Shown: positions 1-9,353 of the stretch, in pieces
Numbering within the stretch: the stretch's first letter is position 1
How the letters are laid out: each line of letters starts with the position of its first letter
Source: Paraglaciecola mesophila KMM 241
Lineage (GTDB): Bacteria; Pseudomonadota; Gammaproteobacteria; Enterobacterales; Alteromonadaceae
Length of the DNA stretch: 64,000 bases
Assembly: GCF_000315015.1 (NCBI RefSeq)
Contig: NZ_BAEP01000024.1
Span: 27,763 to 91,762, forward strand
Direction of reading: 5' to 3'
Made by a program: the position numbers and the translations under genes
Notes under the pieces: model-generated
Seen by the model: only the letters and a program-made list of their open reading frames with translations
Database searches by the model: none
What the model was told of the DNA's origin: nothing

Positions 1-1193
1 TAAATGAGATTGAGCAACAGCAGCAAACCATTGAGCGCTTAACAGCAGCCGATGAGGCTGACCGTATTGACGCGCAGCATAAGCATGACGAATTTGGGAT
101 GTTGGCCTATTACACCTTCCATCTTACTTATTCAGCACCTTCGGATTTAGCCTTTGCGGCCTTGGGTGAACGCGATATTTACCCTTGGAAGCATCGTATC
201 AAAATGCTCGCCATCGAAGGGCAGATATACGAAAGCGACACCCAAAATGCGGAACTAACCCAAGCGGGTAAAATTGACTTTTTGTTTGTTATCAGTGCGC
301 TCTCGCCGCTTATTATTATCCTATTGTTCCATGACTTATTCGCTAACGAACGCAATAGTGGCAGGTACGATCTATTAGTCACCACGGCAAAATCACCGTG
401 GGCATTGTGGGGAGCGCGGGGTGCGATACGTTTCATAGCCATTTTCTTGTGCTTAATGCTGCCATTTTATGTGGGCGCTTGGGTAAGTGGCACCTCACTG
501 GCTGCGATAGGGCTTGTTTCTTTCTACTGCTTTATCTACTTAGCGTTTTGGGCATTGCTAAGCGTGTATTGGGGCAGGAACGCAAGTAGCGCCCCTAAGG
601 TGGCATCTGGGTTAATAGGCATTTGGGTGTTGTTCGCCTTTATTACCCCTATTTTAGGTGACTTAACCATCAATAAATTTGTTCACTCTCCTAAAGGTGG
701 CGACATAGTGTTTGCACAGCGAGAAGCCGTTAATGACGCATGGGATTTACCCAAGGAAGTCACTATGGATGCGTTCACCGCTACCTATCCTGAATGGAAA
801 GACCATGTCGCCATGCAAAGTATGTTTGAATGGAAATGGTATTACGCCTTTCAACAGGTAGGTGACCAGATCGCGGCTTCAATGTCACAAGAATATCGCG
901 ATGCCGCTAAGAAGAAATATCAACTAGCTGGGTATGCATCCTTACTTTCCCCTCCCCTGTTATTGCAGCGCATTTTGACTCACCTTGCAGAAACGGACGC
1001 TGTTGCCGCGTTTAAATACGAGCAACAAGTACGGGACTTTCACCGAGAGCTTCGTTTGTTTCACTACCCTTTCCTATTTGCCCAAGGTGAGTTCAACAAG
1101 GGGGAACTAGCTAACATGCCAAGTTTTGAAAAATTCATTATTGAACAACAAGACGATCGGAATACAGATAGCGCTCAATCGACCAATAAATAA
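1..1193 (+). CDS. ABC-2 type exporter permease, DUF3526 family (5' end missing)
   Basis: The reading frame is open from base 3 to the stop at 1193, so the gene begins left of the window and the ATG at 99 is internal. The protein has a periplasmic-type stretch followed by several membrane segments. An acidic-aromatic sequence (GKIDFLF) leads into a hydrophobic segment, then FHDLFANERNSGRYDLL, which matches the DUF3526 family of ABC transporter permease subunits. Such proteins normally sit beside an ATPase and a second permease, which would lie upstream. The stop is 27 bases before the TonB receptor start, so the two are probably cotranscribed. The substrate is unknown; the receptor suggests an iron chelate or another large ligand. 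The family call is firm; the role is inference. Confidence 0.8.
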   Translation, partial: NEIEQQQQTIERLTAADEADRIDAQHKHDEFGMLAYYTFHLTYSAPSDLAFAALGERDIYPWKHRIKMLAIEGQIYESDTQNAELTQAGKIDFLFVISALSPLIIILLFHDLFANERNSGRYDLLVTTAKSPWALWGARGAIRFIAIFLCLMLPFYVGAWVSGTSLAAIGLVSFYCFIYLAFWALLSVYWGRNASSAPKVASGLIGIWVLFAFITPILGDLTINKFVHSPKGGDIVFAQREAVNDAWDLPKEVTMDAFTATYPEWKDHVAMQSMFEWKWYYAFQQVGDQIAASMSQEYRDAAKKKYQLAGYASLLSPPLLLQRILTHLAETDAVAAFKYEQQVRDFHRELRLFHYPFLFAQGEFNKGELANMPSFEKFIIEQQDDRNTDSAQSTNK

Positions 1194-1220
1194 CACTCAA
1201 ACGATAAAGAAGGTTTTATC

Positions 1221-3344
1221 ATGAACCCTGCAAAACACGGGCTAAAGCTCACTCATATCAGTGCTTGCTTAGCTAGCCTGTTAATTCATCACGGCGTTGC
1301 AGCAGATGAACAAGTCGCGTCACAAAACATCGACCAAGATGGTGCTATAGAAACCTTAAGTATTGTAGGGGCACGACAAGCGTATCAAGGTAACTTTAGT
1401 CCTTTAGAAACCCCCCAATCAGAATTGAAAATAAATTCTGAAGCATTAACAAATGCTGGGGCAATTGATTTAAACCAAGCATTAGATTTGTCAGCCTCTG
1501 TTGCCCGTCAAAATAATTTTGGAGGCCTGTGGAACAGCTTTGCACTACGCGGTTTTGTGGGTGATGAAAACCTACCCAGTAACTACTTGGTAAATGGCTT
1601 TAATGCAGGCAGAGGCTTTGGCGGCTCTCGTGACTTATCGGGCATAGAGTCAGTTGAAGTATTAAAAGGCCCACGTGCCGCACTATTTGGCCGTGGTGAA
1701 CCAGGTGGCACTGTAAACTTAGTCACTAAACGCCCAACATTTGATACTACAGGTGAAATAAAAATATCTGCAGGAAGCTATGATACATACCGAGCTGATA
1801 TAGATTACACCACCCCATTGACCGACGATGTAGCGGTGCGTTTGGTCGGCTTTTATGAAAATGCTGGCAGCTTTCGAGACACGATCGAAAGCAAGAAAGA
1901 GGGCTTTAGCCCTTCAATCGCATGGGAGATTAGCGATCAGAGCTCTCTGGTTTACGAATTAGAATACGCTCATCAAGAGGTACCCTTTGACCGAGGTGTG
2001 TTAGCGATAGATAACAAGCTTGGGGTCATTCCACAAAGCCGCTTTCTAGGTGAGCCCGCCGACGGGCCGATCGAAACTGACACGCTAGGGCATCAAGTAG
2101 AGTTTCAACATGATTTTGACGACAACTGGAGTTTATTATTAGGCGCCAACTATCGTGATACCTCATTAGAAGGCTTCGCGACGGAGACGGGTTTTTCTGG
2201 CGTGGTTGATGATGAAGTAAATCGTTTTCGCCGCTTCCGTGACTATGATGCTACATACCAAGTCTTTCGCGCTGAACTGACTGGTAACTTAGAAATAGCA
2301 GGTTTAGAGCATCGCTTAATCGTTGGTGTTGATTCAGACGAATTTGAGAATGACCAATTTGCTTTGCGTGACCGCACCACTGAGCAATACATCAACGTGT
2401 TCGCCCCGGTTTATAGTGCCGCTGATCAACTAGCGAATGACCTTTCGACTCAAATTGACCGCGTTGAAGTACAAGAATCCCTTGGTGTGTTTATACAAGA
2501 TCAAATTAGCTTAACCGACAAGCTTGATCTGCGTATCGGCGCACGTTTTGACGACTATCAACAAACACTGAACAACCGCTCCTCTGATAGCCGCTCAAAG
2601 CAAGAGGAAACACGGGTCAGTCCGCAGTTTGGCATTGTGTATGAAGCATCCGAGACTCTGTCTCTGTATGCGTCTTATGGTGAAAACTTTCGCCCTTTAT
2701 CCGGTACAGATAGCAATGGTGACGGCTTTGAGCCAAACCAGTCGACCTCTGCCGAGGCGGGCATCAAGTTCACCTTAAACGACGGCGCATTATTTGGAAC
2801 GGTCTCCATATTCAAAGTCGAACAAGACAATCTTCTCGTGGTTGACGACCCAACCAGTTTCACTTACGCAGCGATTGGCGAGGCCGAAAGTCAAGGTGTT
2901 GAAATAGATATCAACGGCGAAATTGCGGATGGGTTAACCCTTTGGGCATCTTATGCTTATGTGGATGCGAAAACTAAAAACGCCTTCTTTGACGGCAACT
3001 TTGGTTACACTATTGAAGCTGGCACAGACTTACTCAATGTGCCTGAGCAACAACTTAGTCTTCAGTTAGTTCAATTACTTGAGTTAGATGGTAAAGCATT
3101 CGAAGTCGGAGGTGGCTTGGTGTACGTAGATAAAAGAAATGGTTACTTTGGCACCGATTTCACCCTACCTAGCTATACCATCGCCAGAACATTCGTCGCT
3201 TATGACATAACAGAATCGATTTCGTTACGAGCGGAGGTCGACAATTTATTTGATAAAGACTATTACACCAACTCATTCGCAGATGTTTGGGTACAGCCTG
3301 GCACCCCGCGCTGCTTTAGAGTGTCAGCCTCATACAACTTTTAA
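1221..3344 (+). CDS. TonB-dependent siderophore-type outer-membrane receptor
   Basis: A 707-residue outer-membrane receptor for TonB-driven uptake of a ferric siderophore or similar ligand. It starts with a signal peptide ending near residue 28 (GVAADE). A TonB-box-like stretch and a plug domain follow, with the typical GIESVEVLKGPRAALFGRGEPG pattern and NLVTKRP, then a 22-strand-type barrel ending in a C-terminal aromatic (YNF). The length and plug fit the FhuA/FoxA/FhuE-like subgroup. A ribosome site (AAGAAGG) precedes the ATG. It follows the ABC permease closely and is closed by a strong hairpin at 3428-3463. The ligand cannot be named from sequence alone. Confidence 0.88.
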   Translation: MNPAKHGLKLTHISACLASLLIHHGVAADEQVASQNIDQDGAIETLSIVGARQAYQGNFSPLETPQSELKINSEALTNAGAIDLNQALDLSASVARQNNFGGLWNSFALRGFVGDENLPSNYLVNGFNAGRGFGGSRDLSGIESVEVLKGPRAALFGRGEPGGTVNLVTKRPTFDTTGEIKISAGSYDTYRADIDYTTPLTDDVAVRLVGFYENAGSFRDTIESKKEGFSPSIAWEISDQSSLVYELEYAHQEVPFDRGVLAIDNKLGVIPQSRFLGEPADGPIETDTLGHQVEFQHDFDDNWSLLLGANYRDTSLEGFATETGFSGVVDDEVNRFRRFRDYDATYQVFRAELTGNLEIAGLEHRLIVGVDSDEFENDQFALRDRTTEQYINVFAPVYSAADQLANDLSTQIDRVEVQESLGVFIQDQISLTDKLDLRIGARFDDYQQTLNNRSSDSRSKQEETRVSPQFGIVYEASETLSLYASYGENFRPLSGTDSNGDGFEPNQSTSAEAGIKFTLNDGALFGTVSIFKVEQDNLLVVDDPTSFTYAAIGEAESQGVEIDINGEIADGLTLWASYAYVDAKTKNAFFDGNFGYTIEAGTDLLNVPEQQLSLQLVQLLELDGKAFEVGGGLVYVDKRNGYFGTDFTLPSYTIARTFVAYDITESISLRAEVDNLFDKDYYTNSFADVWVQPGTPRCFRVSASYNF

Positions 3345-3427
3345 ATCGGTAGCACGTCATTTGGCCCTGCGGTGCGGGTAAATTGACGTAAGTTTGCCTG
3401 CTGCATAGCCAGCTCGTAAAGCCTTAA

Positions 3428-3463
3428 AAAGCCTACAGACCTCAAAGTCTGTGGGCTTTTTAT
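3428..3463. terminator. Bidirectional rho-independent terminator
   Basis: A 13-bp stem (AAAGCCTACAGAC pairing with GTCTGTGGGCTTT, one G-T pair) with loop CTCAAA, flanked by T-rich sequence on the right and A-rich sequence on the left. It can end the receptor transcript on the plus strand and the M24 peptidase transcript on the minus strand. Confidence 0.85.
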
Positions 3464-3492
3464 TAAGCACGGCTCAGCGAAGCTCAGACGAT

Positions 3493-4761
3493 TTATGACA
3501 CTGCCGCTTCGGGCAGCCCAAACGGGTTATCAATACTCTCGCTTGGCTGGGTAAACCAGCGAGGTCCACCGTCGGTCATATAAAAATGGTCTTCTAAACG
3601 AATACCGAATTCATCGGGTATGACCAGCATAGGCTCATTACTAAAACACATGCCAGCAGCAAGCGGCGTTTTGTTACCGCCAACTAAATACGGCCATTCG
3701 TGAATATCTAAACCTATGCCATGCCCGGTGCGATGTGGGCAACCTGGGGTCTGATACTCTGGGCCTAAACCTTGTGAGGCTAAATAGTGTCGCGCCGCTG
3801 CATCGACCTCTTCACATGGCACGTCTATTTGAGCTGCATTAAAAGCAGCGAGTTGTGCGGCTTTTTCATTGTTCCAGAACTGTCGTTGCCTGCTCGTTGG
3901 CGTGCCAAATACATAGGTACGGGTAATGTCAGATATATAGTCGTGCACTTTGCAGCCAGTATCGATTAACACAACATCTCCCTCTTTGAGGGTTTGCGGG
4001 TCTTTAACGCCATGCGGAAATGATGTTGCTACGCCAAACAGCACAATACAAAAATAATTACCCGGCGCACCGACCTTTTGGTGTGCTTGTTCAATGAAGG
4101 CTTCCACTTCTGTGGTGCTAATTCCCGGGCGCAACATACTTGCGGTGGCTTGATGCACAGCCAGTGTCATGTTCATGACCCCTTGCATTAACGCCAGTTC
4201 GTTATCAGACTTATGCATTCTACAATGGGCAGTCACCTCTTGTGCATTGATGAGGGTTAAGCCCGTTTGCGCTTTATTGATACCGTCAAATATAAAAAAC
4301 TGTGCGCTTTCGTCTATGCCTATTTTAGCGGTATCAACTATTTCCAATTGTTTTAAAACATCAACAAATAAGCCATAGGGGTTTTCGTGTTCTTGCCATC
4401 CGTGTATCGGCCCATCTATGACTTTAAAACCATTTAGACTACCAATTTCAAAGTGAGGGGCGATATATTGCACCGCGCCTTTTGCTGGCAAAATTGCCCC
4501 CACCATACGCTCACTGGCATACCATTTCATGCCGGTAAAATACGTCAGGTTTGTGCCTGCATTCAGATAAATTGCATCAATCGTATTGGCTTGCATATAC
4601 GCTTGGGCTTTAGCAATACGCAGCAAGTATTCCTCTGGCTGAATAGGCACAAGGTCTTGAGTCATATCGCTCAATGTGGCTAATGCTTGCTCGGGTGTTT
4701 GTGTTCCGATGCCTATGCCCGCTTCGCTGCTGGCTCCAGTGCTGCTTTCAAGAGTCCCCAT
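3493..4761 (-). CDS. M24 family metallopeptidase (Xaa-Pro aminopeptidase/creatinase-like)
   Basis: A 422-residue pita-bread enzyme. The C-terminal half carries the five dinuclear-metal ligands of family M24: Asp near 266 (IDTGC), Asp near 277 (SDITRT), His near 346 (GHGIG), Glu near 376 (SNEPM) and Glu near 389 (RLEDH). The N-terminal half is a creatinase-type domain. No signal peptide is visible, so it should be cytoplasmic. The expected reaction is release of an N-terminal residue before proline from peptides, although creatinase-like members can act on other amides. The first 30 residues are low-complexity, so the true start could be further inside. It appears monocistronic. Confidence 0.85.
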   Translation of the reverse strand: MGTLESSTGASSEAGIGIGTQTPEQALATLSDMTQDLVPIQPEEYLLRIAKAQAYMQANTIDAIYLNAGTNLTYFTGMKWYASERMVGAILPAKGAVQYIAPHFEIGSLNGFKVIDGPIHGWQEHENPYGLFVDVLKQLEIVDTAKIGIDESAQFFIFDGINKAQTGLTLINAQEVTAHCRMHKSDNELALMQGVMNMTLAVHQATASMLRPGISTTEVEAFIEQAHQKVGAPGNYFCIVLFGVATSFPHGVKDPQTLKEGDVVLIDTGCKVHDYISDITRTYVFGTPTSRQRQFWNNEKAAQLAAFNAAQIDVPCEEVDAAARHYLASQGLGPEYQTPGCPHRTGHGIGLDIHEWPYLVGGNKTPLAAGMCFSNEPMLVIPDEFGIRLEDHFYMTDGGPRWFTQPSESIDNPFGLPEAAVS

Positions 4762-5014
4762 TTTGTCTCCTATTGCTAGGCGCTGACTAAAAGTAAAGCC
4801 GAGCTACCTGTTAAGTGCTTAGTTAATGTGTAATGTAGGTGATGGTACCACTGACATTACTTAATCCGCACAGTGATAACTTACATGTTGTTTTGTCTGA
4901 AATTGAAAGGTTCGCGAGTTAACCTTGTTCGTTTCTCGTCTTCTGGCCTAAGGTACTTTTTTCGCCTTACTTATAAAACACACAGCTTTAAAAAGCGTTA
5001 AAAACAAGGCTGTT

Positions 5015-6004
5015 TCAATCCGCAGTAAATAACTTTGCTCGAACTGTTGCTCGGTATTCCCGAGGTGAGGTGGCCAGTAACTTCACAAACAAAGAGGTAA
5101 AATACCCCACATCTTGATAGCCAATTTTATCAGCTACTTCACTTACGTTTAAATTACTTGTTTGTAATAAATCTTTGGCTATTTCAATACGGACTTTTTG
5201 TAAATACTGCAGCGGTGTTTGTCCAGTGGCATTTTTAAAACGGCGGTTAAAGTTGCGTACACTCATTTCAAACCGCCCCGCTACCTCACTCACGTTAATT
5301 TGTCGGTTGTAATTGTCTTGCAGCCAAATTTGCGCTTGTACTATTTCCTCGTCAGGGTGCTGTTTTGTGCTGCCTTCAAAATAACTGGTTTTCTCATACG
5401 GGCGGCGAATTTCATGGGAAAAATTTCGTTCGACCACACTGGCTATCGCTTCGCCATAGAGTCGTTTCACAAAATGCACAGTGAGATCGGCCATCGCATT
5501 CACACTAGCCGAACAGTACAGGTTGCTAGCTTGGGTAATGAAGTATTGACGCTTTAATTTTACCCTTGGGTAGTCTCGTTGAAACTGATCAAAATAATGC
5601 CAATGGGTGGTAGCAGGTTTATCGTTGAGCAACCCTGCTTCAGCCAAGAAGCAACAGCCTGTGCCTACCGCAGAGAGCATCGCACCATTTTCATAAGCCT
5701 TACGTAACCACGCCAAAATTTCAGGATGTTTTTTCACAATTGGTCGCGGGTTTCGCCACAAAGCAGGTAAATAAATAATATCACTGTCGTCCACATCTGT
5801 GAGTTCGGTATCTGGTAACAATGAAAAGCCGATACTGGTTTTAATCGGCAATTTGTCTATCGACGTGGTTTGAATGAGCACGGGTTCAACTTGACTGCCT
5901 TCCTTTGCCCGAGCAGCACTTTCGGCTGCACGCAACATTTCAAAAGGCAAAGTAGCGCTAGTGGTCAGCATATTATCGCAAAGTAAAAAGGTAATTTTAT
6001 GCAT
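5015..6004 (-). CDS. GlxA-like AraC-family transcriptional regulator with DJ-1/PfpI domain
   Basis: A 329-residue regulator. Residues 1 to about 185 form a class-I glutamine-amidotransferase-like (DJ-1/PfpI) sensor domain, with the nucleophile-elbow-like stretch AVGTGCCFLAEAG. Residues from about 222 to 320 contain two AraC helix-turn-helix units (ISVSEVAGRFEMSVRNF-like and LNVSEVADKIGYQDVGYFTS). The architecture is that of GlxA-type regulators, in which the first domain is usually a non-enzymatic ligand sensor. It is divergent from fabY with 144 bases between, so it may control fabY; nothing else proves this. Confidence 0.87.
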   Translation of the reverse strand: MHKITFLLCDNMLTTSATLPFEMLRAAESAARAKEGSQVEPVLIQTTSIDKLPIKTSIGFSLLPDTELTDVDDSDIIYLPALWRNPRPIVKKHPEILAWLRKAYENGAMLSAVGTGCCFLAEAGLLNDKPATTHWHYFDQFQRDYPRVKLKRQYFITQASNLYCSASVNAMADLTVHFVKRLYGEAIASVVERNFSHEIRRPYEKTSYFEGSTKQHPDEEIVQAQIWLQDNYNRQINVSEVAGRFEMSVRNFNRRFKNATGQTPLQYLQKVRIEIAKDLLQTSNLNVSEVADKIGYQDVGYFTSLFVKLLATSPREYRATVRAKLFTAD

Positions 6005-6148
6005 AACTCTGTTTAGTCAATTTGGATGATATCAGCCAAAGATAGCGAACTAACGGCTTAAAAACCACGCTTTATGGCCAATATAGCCCTGCCAGAACGC
6101 TAACCTAGGCAGTAAACTGCTGGCATTCAAACATTTGGTAGCTTAAAT

Positions 6149-8065
6149 ATGTCTTCATTACCGGTCATCGTTGGGTTTGGTGGTTTTAATGCCGCAGGTC
6201 GCAGTTCGTTTCATCATGCTTATAAACGAATGGTAATTGAAAGCTTGCCAGCGAATGAACGAGAAGAAACCTTGCTTGGTTTGGCCACAATGATGAAGTT
6301 AGTTCGTTTCGAAAACGGGCGCTTTATTGATAACGCAATCGAAAGTAATCAACAAGCCTTAACGCCAGAAGAAGTGGTTGAACGTTTTTCAGAGCAAATT
6401 CTAAATTCGACTCTCATTCGCACCATCGAAAAAAGCCATTTTGATGTTAATGCCGTGCATTGGCAGAAAAACGTCACTATGCACTCAGCAGAAAAAGCCG
6501 GGATTTGTTTTGAATTAACACGTAAACAATTACCTGAGCCCATACCATCAAATTGGCAGTTAACTGATATTGATAAAAACCGAGTGAGCGTTGAAATAAT
6601 CGGCGAAGTCGATTTCAAAATAGCCAGTTACCGTGAATGCCCAGTGAAAGTAGCAGGGCAATTACCTAGCGGATTTAACCCCGAAGATCACTACAATGCC
6701 CGCTTTCATCCTCGCGCCTTACAAATGGCCATTATGGGCGCCTCAGATGCCATTCGCTCATTAGGTATGGAATGGAACACAATCGCCGATGCGGTCAAAC
6801 CAGACGAAATAGGGGTATACGCCAGTAATGCCATGTCGCAACTGGATGAAAACGGTTTTGGTGGCATGTTGCAATCACGCTTAAAAGGCGGCCGGGTCAG
6901 TACTAAGCAGTGCCCATTAGGTTTAAACACTATGCCAGCTGATTTTGTGAATGCTTATGTGTTAGGTAACGTAGGTCATACGAGTGCAATTGTTGGAGCC
7001 TGTGCCAGTTTCCTTTATAACCTCAGTGCAGCCATTGAAGATATAAAAAGTGGTAAGCGCCGCGTAGCTGTCGTTGGCAATGCCGAAGCCCCGATTTTAC
7101 CTGAAGTAATTGATGGTTATGCCACCATGGGCGCACTTGCCAGTGAAGATAATTTAAAGCGTTTAGACAAATCTGATACCGTTGACCATCGCCGCGCTAG
7201 TCGACCTTTTGGCGAAAATTGTGGTTTTACCATCGCCGAATCGACCCAGTACGTGGTGTTAATGGACGATGCCTTAGCGTTAGAGTTAGGGGCGGATATT
7301 CATGGCGCAGTGAGCAATGTATTCATTAACGCTGACGGTTATAAAAAATCCATATCAGCACCCGGCCCAGGTAACTACATCACCATGGCGAAAGCTGTCG
7401 CTGCGGCCCGTGCGATCGTGGGTGAAGAGTCTGTTCGCGAGCGCTCGTTTATTCAAGCTCATGGTTCAAGTACGCCAGCTAACCGCACCACAGAATCTCG
7501 TATTTTCCATGATGTGGCTAAGATTTTTGATATTCAAAACTGGCCAGTCACTGCGGCAAAAGCCTACGTGGGTCATCCGTTGTCGCCGGCGAGCGCCGAA
7601 CAGTTAGTGGTGAGTCTTGGGGTGTTTAAACATGGGTTTATTCCGGGTATTAAAACCATCGATAAAGTGGCAGATGATGTGTTTGATGAACGCTTAAATA
7701 TCTCAATAACAGATATCGACAAAGGTGCAGGGAATGTTGACGTTGCCTTCTTAAACTCCAAGGGATTTGGCGGTAACAACGCCACTGCAACGTTATTATC
7801 GCCTCAGGTTGTCAATAGCATGCTCGCTAAGCGATACAGCAGTGAAGATATTGTGGCCTATGAATCCCGCCGTGAGCAAGTACGTGAAAAAGCCAAGACC
7901 TATGATCTATCCGCTAGCCAAGGCAACTTTGATACTATTTATCATTTTGGCCAGGATCTTATTAAAGAGGATGAGATTCAAATGACCGAACAAGAAATTC
8001 GTATTGCAGGATTTGCCAATCCGATCGACTTAAGAATGAAAAACCCTTTTGAAGATATGATTTAG
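6149..8065 (+). CDS. fabY: FabY-type beta-ketoacyl-ACP synthase
   Basis: A 638-residue thiolase-fold condensing enzyme. The catalytic triad is complete: Cys285 (GACASF), His438 (QAHGSSTPANR) and His476 (YVGHPLSPAS), plus the glycine-rich end motif SKGFGGNNA. The length and the N-terminal block (LPVIVGFGGFNAAGRSSFHH) match, from memory, Pseudomonas aeruginosa FabY. That enzyme condenses acetyl-CoA with malonyl-ACP to start fatty acid synthesis in place of FabH. Typical FabB/FabF proteins are only about 410 residues, so the extra N-terminal 200 and C-terminal extension are diagnostic. It is a single-gene unit ended by the hairpin at 8105-8133 and is divergent from the GlxA-like regulator. The enzyme class is sure; the FabY name rests on recalled similarity. 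Confidence 0.85.
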   Translation: MSSLPVIVGFGGFNAAGRSSFHHAYKRMVIESLPANEREETLLGLATMMKLVRFENGRFIDNAIESNQQALTPEEVVERFSEQILNSTLIRTIEKSHFDVNAVHWQKNVTMHSAEKAGICFELTRKQLPEPIPSNWQLTDIDKNRVSVEIIGEVDFKIASYRECPVKVAGQLPSGFNPEDHYNARFHPRALQMAIMGASDAIRSLGMEWNTIADAVKPDEIGVYASNAMSQLDENGFGGMLQSRLKGGRVSTKQCPLGLNTMPADFVNAYVLGNVGHTSAIVGACASFLYNLSAAIEDIKSGKRRVAVVGNAEAPILPEVIDGYATMGALASEDNLKRLDKSDTVDHRRASRPFGENCGFTIAESTQYVVLMDDALALELGADIHGAVSNVFINADGYKKSISAPGPGNYITMAKAVAAARAIVGEESVRERSFIQAHGSSTPANRTTESRIFHDVAKIFDIQNWPVTAAKAYVGHPLSPASAEQLVVSLGVFKHGFIPGIKTIDKVADDVFDERLNISITDIDKGAGNVDVAFLNSKGFGGNNATATLLSPQVVNSMLAKRYSSEDIVAYESRREQVREKAKTYDLSASQGNFDTIYHFGQDLIKEDEIQMTEQEIRIAGFANPIDLRMKNPFEDMI

Positions 8066-8104
8066 AAAAAATAAAAAATAGGAAAATACAGAGAGATGCA
8101 GCAG

Positions 8105-8133
8105 AAAAATCCGGCCAACGTTGCCGGATTTTT
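8105..8133 (+). terminator. Rho-independent terminator after fabY
   Basis: AAAAATCCGGC pairs with GCCGGATTTTT (11 bp, 7-base loop), ending in a T run. It lies 40 bases after the fabY stop. Confidence 0.88.
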
Positions 8134-8270
8134 CACATAAGAGGCGTACATCCGATATAAAAATAGATAACTTTTAGCCACTTTATTTTAATTGGCGGCA
8201 AGCTGTCGATTTGGTTTATCATCGATGAACTCTCCTTACTTCTCTATCACTCCTTATACCCATTACAATC

Positions 8271-8951
8271 ATGGAAAACCAAAAAATGACTGATTTGAAA
8301 AAAGCGCTATCAGTTACGCCAGTCGCGCGCACTGAACCGTGGTGGCAAGAGCGGCATTTACAAAAACTGGATGAGAAAAAAGCATTTAACGATGATGTGG
8401 ATTTGTTGTTCTTGGGGGATTCCATTACCCACTCCTGGGAAGATACCGGCGCGGCGACTTGGAACAAACATTATGCCCATTTAAAACCTTTAAACTTAGG
8501 TTTTTCAGGCGACTGCACTGAGCATTTGTTATGGCGCTTACAAAACGGTGAAATCGACAACCTAGCGCCTAAACTCACTGTGATATTAATTGGCACCAAT
8601 AACGCTGGGCATAGAGTGGAATCACCAGAAGATACAGCAGCTGGCGTCAAAGCTGTTTTAGACGAGGTACGAAGCCGTTTACCTAATAGCAAAATACTCT
8701 TATTAGCTACCTTTCCTCGCAGCAAAAGTAAGAATGCGCCCATGCGAAAAAGAGTGAATGCCATCAACGATTTAGTGCAACGCTTCGCTGACAATGAAAA
8801 TGTGTTCTGGTTAAACATAGGCCAAGTCTTTTTAACTGAAGATGGAACAGTGTTAGACACCGTCATGCCAGATTTTTTGCATTTAACCAGTGAACAATAC
8901 CAAGTCTGGGCAGAAGCCATGCAAAGTACTATTACTAGGTTAATGCGCTAG
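8271..8951 (+). CDS. SGNH/GDSL hydrolase, PAF-acetylhydrolase-like
   Basis: A 226-residue serine esterase/lipase of the SGNH superfamily. The four blocks are visible: GDSIT with nucleophile Ser51, GFSGD with the glycine, GTNN with the asparagine, and DFLHL with Asp201 and His204. Spacing resembles the platelet-activating-factor acetylhydrolase beta/gamma subunit family. There is no signal peptide, so it is probably cytoplasmic. Two in-frame ATGs (8271 and 8286) lie close together and neither has a clear ribosome site, so the start is uncertain. The substrate is unknown; GDSL enzymes deacetylate sugars, lipids or esters. Confidence 0.83.
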   Translation: MENQKMTDLKKALSVTPVARTEPWWQERHLQKLDEKKAFNDDVDLLFLGDSITHSWEDTGAATWNKHYAHLKPLNLGFSGDCTEHLLWRLQNGEIDNLAPKLTVILIGTNNAGHRVESPEDTAAGVKAVLDEVRSRLPNSKILLLATFPRSKSKNAPMRKRVNAINDLVQRFADNENVFWLNIGQVFLTEDGTVLDTVMPDFLHLTSEQYQVWAEAMQSTITRLMR

Positions 8952-9353
8952 TCAAAGCGCACTTGGCAAACAGTATCACTTTGACGGTTCATAATAGAGT
9001 CAGTGGAGAATATGAGCCTAGTTATTTTAATTAGGTGTGCCACATCGGTGAGGCTCTGTATCTTACGTATTACCTAGGTCACTGCTTCTCCTGAGATTTA
9101 AGAGCTAGTACTAAAAGCCACGAAGTCCTGTTCTCATTTTCGCCCATTCCCTGCTGTTGATGCAGCGCGTTAGCCCATTCGCACCTTTTAATTAAACTCA
9201 TGTCGTGAAGCTAGTTCGGACCAAACCCGTGGTAATTTTTTACTCAATAAACTTTGCGAAATTGAGATTCCTTATTAATCTTAAGTGTACTCACATGCAA
9301 TATTAATGGACGTCGATATTGCTCATTTTGCCACGCATACAAGGAAGACTAAT
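8952..9353. other. Intergenic region, nothing recognised
   Basis: About 400 bases with no convincing ORF, RNA gene or hairpin. It must hold the promoter of the lipoprotein gene that starts at 9354. Confidence 0.4.

Noticed and set aside
8471..8920. 149-codon minus-strand ORF over the SGNH hydrolase
   Set aside because: It overlaps the catalytic blocks of a well-supported gene and has no recognisable features.
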